From NCBI GenBank assembly GCA_963693315.1, contig OY856187.1, forward strand, positions 385,253,461 through 385,317,460: a stretch of DNA of 64,000 bases, in the 5' to 3' direction. Within the stretch, counting starts at the first letter, position 1. The number at the start of each line of letters is the position of its first letter. Below are positions 56,665-64,000 of the stretch, piece by piece. A program made the position numbers and the translations under genes. Origin of the DNA: Diogma glabrata. Its lineage: Eukaryota; Arthropoda; Insecta; Diptera; Cylindrotomidae. The notes beneath the pieces were generated by a model. The model was not told the origin of the DNA, ran no database searches, and saw only the letters and a list, made by a program, of their open reading frames with translations.

Positions 56665-56955
56665 ACCACCATTAGGGGTCACGGTGTTTATGACACCACT
56701 AGCGTATAAACCTCTAGACACCTTTCGCCCCCAGCTGTATATAGAATTTTAAGAGGTGGGCCCAAGTATCTAAAATATTTTTAATGTCTACTTGTAGCTC
56801 CCCATCTTCGTTTTGAATAGCAGTCGATCTAGTTTGAGGGCCCTTCTTTAAGGTTTTAACCTATTGAAAGAAGTTCCGCGATTGATGTTCCTTATTGAAA
56901 CTTTCAATCTCCTCACACTGTCTCTTCCACCATTCTCGCTTCGTTCCGCCTGTAA
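56665..56955 (-). pseudogene. RTE-type linker fragment
   Basis: On the minus strand, REWWKRQCEEIESFNKEHQS, then after a stop TLKKGPQTRSTAIQNEDGEL and DIKNILDTWAHLLKF. This is the segment between endonuclease and RT of RTE/BovB elements, the very part missing from RTE-1 in this window. It is bounded by satellite on the left. Confidence 0.75.
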
Positions 56956-57279
56956 AATAATCGCTCGTAAGCTAATTAAAATTATCATAAAATTAGAACA
57001 AACAAATCAAATATTGGATGAAGTTTATAATGAATATCATGGCATGTTTAGTTTTTTTTTCAAACTTTCAAAATGTTTAGCGAGCTTATAAAATTTATTG
57101 CTTATTTATTTTACCATTCTATGTTGAATTTGTGCGTAAAACGTGGTACATACACTCAAGCTGAAAGGAAGATTAAGCCCTTGGATCAATAAAAGCACTC
57201 GCTTCGCATCGGTTTTTAATATAAACCGTAGGTGTAGTCTTTTACTTTCAGTCCTCGATATGTAAAAAACTATTCTTAC
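56956..57279. other. Spacer or Jockey leader, nothing assigned
   Basis: No recognised gene. GCGTAAAACGTGGTACATAC and neighbours may belong to the leader of the Jockey relic that follows. Confidence 0.35.
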
Positions 57280-58987
57280 ATCCTATCTCGAAATATTGGC
57301 ATCTGTCGCATTTTACTACGTGATAGGATTTATCATTTAGTACCTATTTTTAAAACAAAATATTTTTTGATCAAATGAATATTACAATTGATAAAAATTT
57401 TAAAATGCAAATTCAAAATATTTGTGGAATGAATGCCAACCGTGATGCATCATCTCTCGAGTATGACAAACTGCATATTCTTTTTCTTGCAGAAACAAAA
57501 GTTTCTGAATCTATCCCTCTGATGTAACACTTAATTTCAAATATAGGTTTGAATCAGCTTTAAACTTCATCAAGGTGTTTGTACATACATTCATGGGAGT
57601 GTTGCATGTAAACGCTTTTCAGTTTTGAACTACATGGTGATGGCTACAGCACAGTAGTATTAAAGGCTCGTCCATTTGAATTTTTTTACAATAGTATTAT
57701 ACACAAACATAATCCGAATTTTTTAATCTTTTGACTAATCTTGTGGAAGAAACTAGAGCAAAATTTCAAAATTCACAATTTATCGTTACCGGTGAATTCA
57801 ACCCCCACAACAAGTCGTGGTTAGAATTTTCTAAGACAATGGCAGGCAGAAATATTTGTCGCATCGCACGACCTGACGCAAATTGTAAAAAGCCCAACTT
57901 TAACTCCTTGTAGTGGCGGCGATAAAAGATCTTAGGGCTCTTTCTCACATCTATGCCAGATATTACGAGTGTCGATGTCGATAAGGGCATAGTATTTTAA
58001 ATTCTGACCATTATCTATAAATCACATCAGTTATCATAACTGATTAACTAAACACTATAGTTCTCAAACTTCGTAAAATATTTCACTTTTTAAAAATGGT
58101 CACCGAATTTTTTCTAATATCAAACCAGATTATTAAAAAAAGAAACTGCAGAGATTGCAATTTGTCAATTTCTGACAAAAGTTTTTATAGTGCCCTTAAT
58201 TTGTTAAATTCTGGTACTAAATCTTCTATCCTCCTATTATTGATGCGGTGACTTATTCGTTAATGACCCTGCAAGGAAAACTCCTGTGTTCACGGAGTGC
58301 CTTGCTTTTAGTTTGACAGTTTTGAAAACTCATAAGGAAGTACCCCAAATCCATTCTTCAGGAGTTAATATGAATTATGAAACAATCGCATTTGAACCCC
58401 AAAATGATCGGCAAACTTTTAAGGGAGTTAAATAACAATAAATTCTCTAGTATGAACAACATTCTTCCTGTTATTTTTAAAATAACAGCTGGTGTACCCC
58501 AAGGCTCAGTTTTATCCTTCACTTTATTTTTAATCTATATTAACGAACTGTTTAAAATCACCAGTAATACGATTAATAGTTTTGCGGAAGAAGCGACACA
58601 AGTCATTTGTCTTCCCGCCTACAAAGGGTAAAATTCATTAACGAATAAACCCGCTCGAAGAGACGCTGCTATAAATGTAAACGAGGACCCAGAAGGGTGA
58701 AAAAATTTTATTTCTAATTCCACTAAAACACAGCTGCGGATTGTTTCTAGATCTAGGACCTAGTTCCCCTATGATATTTCAATTAGTATGTGTGAAGAAG
58801 AAATAGACGAATGTGAAAACATTCTCGACCTTATCAATAGATGTAAAAAATATTTCACTTCGTATCAATTAATCCACATTTATAAATACTATATTCGTCT
58901 CTGTATGGAGCATTGTTGTCAAGTTTGGGATGCTGAATTTGTTACCTTCCTGGCTCTTTTGGACTCTGTTCAAAAGCGTGCTACAAT
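57280..58987 (+). pseudogene. Jockey-like element with leader hairpin, EN and RT
   Basis: The leader at 57284-57345 has the inverted repeat ATCCTATC / GTGATAGGAT shared with the small retroposons. The endonuclease starts near 57414 with QIQNICGMNANRDASSLEYD and LHILFLAETKV, then VTGEFNPHNKSWLEFSK (usually GDFN; Glu here) and ASHDLTQIVKSPTLTPC. RT remains at 58470-58600: ITAGVPQGSVLSFTLFLIYI and INSFAEEATQ, where the catalytic FADD box reads FAEE. The thumb block YYIRLCMEHCCQVWDAEF and LLDSVQKRATI (58870-58990) follows. Many stops. Cut at 58988 by a TIR element. Confidence 0.82.
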
Positions 58988-59697
58988 CAAGCTCACCTTA
59001 TCTTGTGATTGTCTAACTTTTGTAGTACAACCTTTTTTTCTCAGAATAACAACAAAAAAGTTTTAGTAGAACTTTCTAAATTTGGGATCAATTTTTCGAA
59101 AAGGCCTCATTGCTTCCAGTGACATTTTAAAAAAAATTACCACAAATAAAATATTTATATTTTTACTAAAAAAAAGTTATTTAGAACTCACTTATAACTT
59201 TTATTCAAAAATAAAAAAGTTTTAGAACAAAAGTTCCTTTATTTTAGGAATTTCTTCAAATTTTCAGTTTAACTTAACAGTGTATTTCTAAACATATACA
59301 AAATTTAATAAAATTAATTAAATACAATATTGTATTAATAAAAAAATCATTTGCCATCAAAAATATTTGCAGAGTCACTTAAGAAAAACAATTATTATGA
59401 CAAGTGTCAGAATATGGGTATCAATCAATGCATTCCTGACAGTGTAGTTTATCGAGAAAACTTTTTAAAAGTCGAACTTCTACGGTTTTTTATTAATTCA
59501 TTAGTGTTCTCAAAATTTGGATACAAAAACTAATTTTTTAAGAAGCAGTTCAAAAAATTTTAGTTATAAACTGTTAGAAGGTCTTGAAATTTGCGTTTCC
59601 CTGTACATAACATTATTTAATAATTCACTAAAATGTCCATTTTACTAAAAAAATTTGTACTAAAAAAGTTAGGCAATCACAAAATAAGGTGAGCTTG
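58988..59697. mobile_element. 710-bp TIR element inserted in the Jockey relic
   Basis: Starts CAAGCTCACCTTATCTTGTG and ends with the reverse complement; the ends match at about 34 of the outer 37 positions (58988-59024 with 59661-59697), with weaker pairing beyond. The interior is AT-rich and encodes no transposase (the frame at 59351-59533 has no motif). Target duplication not clear. Non-autonomous DNA element, superfamily unknown. Confidence 0.75.
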
Positions 59698-59819
59698 CTG
59701 TAACTTATTTTTTTATATCATTAAGCGTTTTAGAGATATAAGTATTTATAGCCGACAAATCTCATATCTTGTTTTACTATATCGTCGGCTACATTTTACA
59801 GATCAAAATTATTTATTCT

Positions 59820-60168
59820 AGAGATGGTCCAAATTGAAATTTCATTTCTAACAATAAACTTTTCCAAAGCCAAATCCAAATTTTAATCAAAACCGTACTA
59901 GAAATGATAATCATCACCCAATATTATTATTTTTTTCGTATGAAGAAATTTTCCGTGTAACTCGTGTGCTGTTCGAATAGTAATTAAATCTTTTAGATCG
60001 AAATAATATAATCTAATTAACTCAAATTGCAATTTTATTTCCAACAATAAACATTATCACAGTTAACAAATTAAATTTTAATCAAAATCGTGCTACAATC
60101 GTACATGACATAATTTACCATGTAGTTCGTGTTTGTTGCGAATAGAAATTAAAAAAAAAACGTGCTAC
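59820..60168 (-). repeat. Subterminal ~120-bp repeat, right arm (inverted)
   Basis: Two to three diverged units of the left-arm repeat in opposite orientation: AGATGGTCCAAATTGAAATT, TCTAACAATAAACTTTTCC and TCGTATGAAGAAATTTTCCG correspond to TTTGGTCCAGCTAGATC, TTTATTGTTAGAAAC and the TGTGTCATACGA block of the left arm. Confidence 0.75.
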
Positions 60169-60325
60169 GTGTATCACCCGTGCCACACCCGTGTGGTTGC
60201 CCGTGCCACACCCGTGTGACTACCCGTGCCACACCCGGGTGACTACCCGTGCTACACCCGTGTGACACCCGTTTGACACCCGTGTGACACCCGTGTAACA
60301 CCCGTGTAACACCCGTGTGGTGCGG
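60169..60325. repeat. GC-rich ~11-bp minisatellite (CACCCGTGTGA)n
   Basis: About a dozen CACCCGTGTGA / CACCCGTGTAA units, the first few as longer CCCGTGCCACACCCGTGTGACTA forms. It is the expanded ACACGGGT box of the ~120-bp subterminal repeat and leads directly into the terminal GGTGCGGTTAG. This is a sharp GC island in AT-rich DNA. Confidence 0.9.
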
Positions 60326-60346
60326 TTAGTGTCGCTCATAATTAAA

Positions 60347-63300
60347 ACATGTTTACTTTACAAGACATCTTTTGTTGTCACCTAGTCGTTTCATAACAAT
60401 ATAGCAAACATTTATTAAAGCTATGTTCGCCACATATCAAAAGTGTTTTGCTATATAGAATAAAATAACGCTTCATATATATCTTTGTAGCGACCAATCA
60501 TACTTAGAATACCAACAGCTAGCCATTAAAGATACATCTAAATTACCTCAATAAAATATTTAATTCAATTTTTCAAAACATTCATTGGATCTCCTTAGAT
60601 AAAAGTTTAATTTTCTGAAATCAGTCTAGCATTATACTAAATATCTTATTTTGAAAATTGCAAGATGAAAATAAAATATAATCTTTAGATTTAGAGAGAT
60701 TATGTTTTATTTATTGGACCATAGAAATTTCCAAAAAATATATATATATATTTACTAGAAAAGATGTAAAATTATTATTGTTCCATATATCTGTGGTTTT
60801 TTTTTTCTTATGTTATATGTTAAGACTAAATGAAAGATAAAAATCTATTGCAACAAAATGATAACGACAAGTATGAGTATGTTCTTGCTTTCATTTATAA
60901 ATAAAACCATTTTATTATTCGTGTTCCTTCTTTTAAGGATATTTAATAAAAATGTTTTATGTTTCAAAAGAATTCACTTCTTGAAGAAAAGCGATATGAA
61001 ATAAAAATGTGTTTGATGGTTTAAGATTTATTGCTGAAACGTCGTTACGGTAAAAATAAAATCTTCGTGATTTTTTTATGCTAGTTGTTAAGAAATGTTT
61101 TTTTAAGAGACATTTGAAGGGATGAATCACAAAAATCAAATAACAGAAGGTTTTCCTTTTGTAAACGTATAATTTTTTATTACAGCTTATATTTTTTTAT
61201 TAATGCATCAAATCATATCAAATTTAAATTGTCAAAGTTGTCAATGTCAATCAATTATAAATATTGTGTTTCCATTAGTAGAACTAATACTATGTTGGCA
61301 GGTTCATATGTTTATTGCCATGTTTGATCTAGAGATAGTATTAATAATTTTAGATTTTATGAGATGGGTTAAATTTTGGCAGTATAATTCAAGGTTCAGC
61401 TAGAAAAAACTTATCAAAATCATCCAAATCTAAGTTTAATTCAGTTTATTTCAGCAATTCAAACTTATTTATCATAATTATTCACAATTTGTTAAAGCTG
61501 CATAGCACAAAAATAAAAAAACAGCCAAGTCAAGACATAATAACAATAAAAGAAGAAAGATGGTTTCACAAGATATGAAAAACAATAAATATAATTTTAT
61601 TTTCAAGTGACAACACAAATTGCACCATGAAATAGTTTTTCTTTTATTACCTTAAATGGTCATATTTTAATGTTCATTTAATGATTACCATTTTAATAGT
61701 TCTGAAATTTTATTCTCAATGTTATGTTCCACTACATATTTTCCATAAGATAAATAAAAAAAATAACTAAATGGAAATACTGCAGAAGCGATGTCAATAA
61801 ATTTTCCAAGACGACAAAAATAAAAGAAGGAAAAATACAAAACTTTAATTGTTACTTGTAACATCGAGACGATAGACTTTTCCAGATCGACTATGTTTAG
61901 TCTAAGGATATTAATATCTTATATAATTTCCTGTTTTGTTGGTTATTTTTAATGTACGGGTTTTGTTAAATGTCGATTTAATTTCTTGTTAAATTGGATA
62001 AGAAATTAAATTGTGTACCAAAGACAGTGAAATTATCTGTTTTCAGATAATTGGATTTTATTTGTTTGTTATATTTTTAAATGTTTTAAAATAAAACAAT
62101 CAAATAAAAATAAAGCAAACAATGTTTGGAAATAGATTGTAAAAAGATGCGTTTGAGTGAATATCGTTGCCAGAAATTAATGAGAAGAGTTAGATCGTTA
62201 TCTAACTAAGTTATGTGCGGGCGTTAGTGTATCATTCTTATTCGTCTGAAAACTATACACACCCGTCTCGATTTTATAATATCAAATTGTCAGAAAATGT
62301 TTAGACAGCTTTACACTACCAAAACAATTTATTTAACCTTCACAAACTTTTGCTAAATACCCAGCCAAAATTAATCTAAATCTAATTCCTTTAAAAATAT
62401 CATCGTATGGCACATGTTCAGAGTAAAAATCGTTAAGTTTTTTTTCACCACATAACGTAACGATAAAAAGTTATCTCTGTTGTTTTTCCCATTTCTTTAT
62501 TTGTATAAAGTTTTATTGGATTTCCAGCAAAACCGACTTATCATACTTCCTATGTCCTACAGGCTCATCAGATTTTTGTTTTTCATGGTATTACAACTAA
62601 CCAACATTTGATAGTTTTCAGATTTAGTTCTTCAAGTTTTCGTATTTGGATTCACCTTTGTTGTTTTAAGGAAAAGTAAACACATTGAAATAAAGATTTT
62701 AAAAGTTTTATTTGAATAACGAACTTTTTTTTTAAGATATAAAGTTTTGTTTTGGGTTTCGTATAAGTTTCGATAAAGTAGGTTTATGTTGAATTTACAG
62801 ATCAAGTTTTTCGGATGTGATATAGGTGCTGTCTAATGTTGACATGGAATAGATTAATTTGTGTTATTGTTAGTTAGATATGAACTGGTTGTTTTTAAGT
62901 AGTAAACATCCAATATTTACGGTTGATTTTACGTATCAAATTATTTGAAAAGATCTAGATATCAAACTGCACAATATAAAAAAACACGATTCAGAAGAAA
63001 GAGTGGATTTATTGTTAGTATGATTGAGCAGTTTTTCTAAAAAAATAATTTAATGAGGAAAATTGAAAAATTTTGGAAGCAATTTCAAAACAGAGTGTTA
63101 TTTGAAGAGATAAATTTTTTTTGGAACACATGCCCAAAAAAATTTAATTTTGTTTAGAAAAAAATAACAAAAAAGTATGTATGTCTAGGTCTATGTGTAG
63201 ACCTAAAAAATATTTTTCATTCTTCGAAATAGCGGATTTTGCATGCTAGAATATTTTTTGCTCACCAAAAATAAATTTCACACATCAGAATAGTTATAAT

Positions 63301-64000
63301 TATTATTTTTTGTAACACATGCGTAAAAAATATTCAATTTTGTACTAGAATAGAATAAAAAAAAACTACTTTTCTTGCTTATTTTTATAGTATCAAAACT
63401 AATCCATAAATGTTATTGGTCCGCAAAATTATCACATAAAAAACAAAATTGAGCTTCACTTTTGCTGTGTTTTAATACAATTGGATGACTAACGTAACAT
63501 ATGGTGGGTATGCTTATATTTTAAAATTATTTTTTAGAGCTTTTTACTAAAACTTTAAATCATTATAGTAGTCTTTTTTTTGTCCATTCAGAATTCGCAT
63601 TGAATTGTCAAAACGCAATTTTCAAATAAAATTAACCATAGAATTCGATTTGGATATCGAATGTTTTCTGGAGGTTGGTAGTACTTGTTCAGAAAGTAAA
63701 TAAAAAATAAAAAATCAGCAGACTTATTTATTTAATTTTTTATTATCGTTATAATCTGATAGTTCTGCGTGTTAATGTACTAACATTATTTTTGCTTAAA
63801 CTTACTATACTTACATTTTCATTAACAAATACTAAAGTCAAATTGTCAAAACTTCAAAATTTTGAAATTCTGACAACTTTTAGAAAATGAAGAGTAGCGA
63901 ATGACGTGTTGAGTACGCGAACTAAAATACAATGCTGACTTTTCAAAACCAACTATTTTATCAGATTTGGATTTGAATACATTAAATTGTTGGTATAATA
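60347..64000. other. AT-rich flank, nothing assigned
   Basis: No open frame with a recognised motif on either strand, and no tRNA or rRNA seen. An AACACATGC-AAAAAA-TTTTGT motif occurs twice, near 63126 and 63318, about 190 bp apart. Confidence 0.5.

Larger units (their letters stand above)
51820..60337. mobile_element. 8.5-kb MULE/foldback-like element, composite
   Basis: Left end GGGAGTGTCTAACCGCACCAC and right end (reverse-complemented) GAGCGACACTAACCGCACCAC match at 14 of the outer 19 positions, with the inner CTAACCGCACC identical. Both borders carry the 9-bp direct repeat ATAATTAAA (51811-51819 and 60338-60346). Behind each end lies a subterminal array of the same ~120-bp repeat, in opposite orientations (51840-56655 left, 59820-60170 right). 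A 9-bp duplication with long repeat-built arms fits MULE/Foldback-type elements. No transposase is recognisable inside; the interior is filled by later insertions. Confidence 0.7.

Noticed and set aside
60169..60325. CRISPR-like or telomere-like array.
   Set aside because: Units of about 11 bp without unique spacers, and not a TTAGG-type telomere repeat. It is an expanded box of the neighbouring subterminal repeat.

Overview
The window reads as AT-rich (roughly 70 percent A+T by eye) intergenic DNA from an arthropod, most likely an insect. The basis is the mix of mobile elements: BEL/Pao and Gypsy LTR retrotransposons, RTE and Jockey/CR1-like non-LTR retrotransposons, a hAT-like insertion, a 9-bp-TSD foldback/MULE-like element and many fold-back elements. 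The order of insect cannot be fixed. I recognise no host protein gene. Every long open frame that can be assigned belongs to a transposable element, and every one of those elements carries stops, frameshifts or truncation.

Layout. 1-2.2 kb: AT-rich DNA with a degenerate tandem repeat. 2.2-12.8 kb: a minus-strand BEL/Pao element with a tRNA-Tyr primer site; a 4.6-kb piece of it plus its flank is present twice in tandem. 14.65-16.3 kb: minus-strand Jockey-like relic. 16.5-21.45 kb: plus-strand Gypsy relic (tRNA-Ser-type primer site), cut off after reverse transcriptase. 21.45-22.4 kb: minus-strand Jockey endonuclease relic split by the 3' end of a second Jockey copy. 25.63-30.32 kb: a complete-length Gypsy with 158-bp LTRs and a TTCA target duplication, inserted in an old BEL-type LTR. 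30.5-35.6 kb: unassigned DNA. 35.6-37.2 kb and, inverted, 50.05-51.6 kb: two copies of a 1.6-kb tandem-repeat-rich element. Between them lie two foldback elements, a Gly-His minisatellite, an RTE relic (41.4-44.5 kb), and a ~0.5-kb tandem repeat (44.6-49.9 kb) split by a 5'-truncated RTE copy and an internally deleted Gypsy, each with a target duplication. 51.82-60.34 kb: an 8.5-kb element with inverted ends, a perfect 9-bp target duplication and long subterminal arrays of a ~120-bp repeat; it contains a 2.5-kb hAT-like insertion, a foldback, RTE and Jockey relics and a TIR element. 60.35-64 kb: AT-rich DNA with nothing assigned.

The genes do not form a pathway. What the window records is a history of insertions into insertions. 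The most informative points are the 8.5-kb MULE/foldback-like element, the BEL tandem duplication whose two copies share the same nonsense codons (so it arose after the element was dead), the Gypsy with nearly identical LTRs but a broken gag-pol, and a small retroposon that joins the 5' hairpin leader and 3' tail of the local Jockey-like family.
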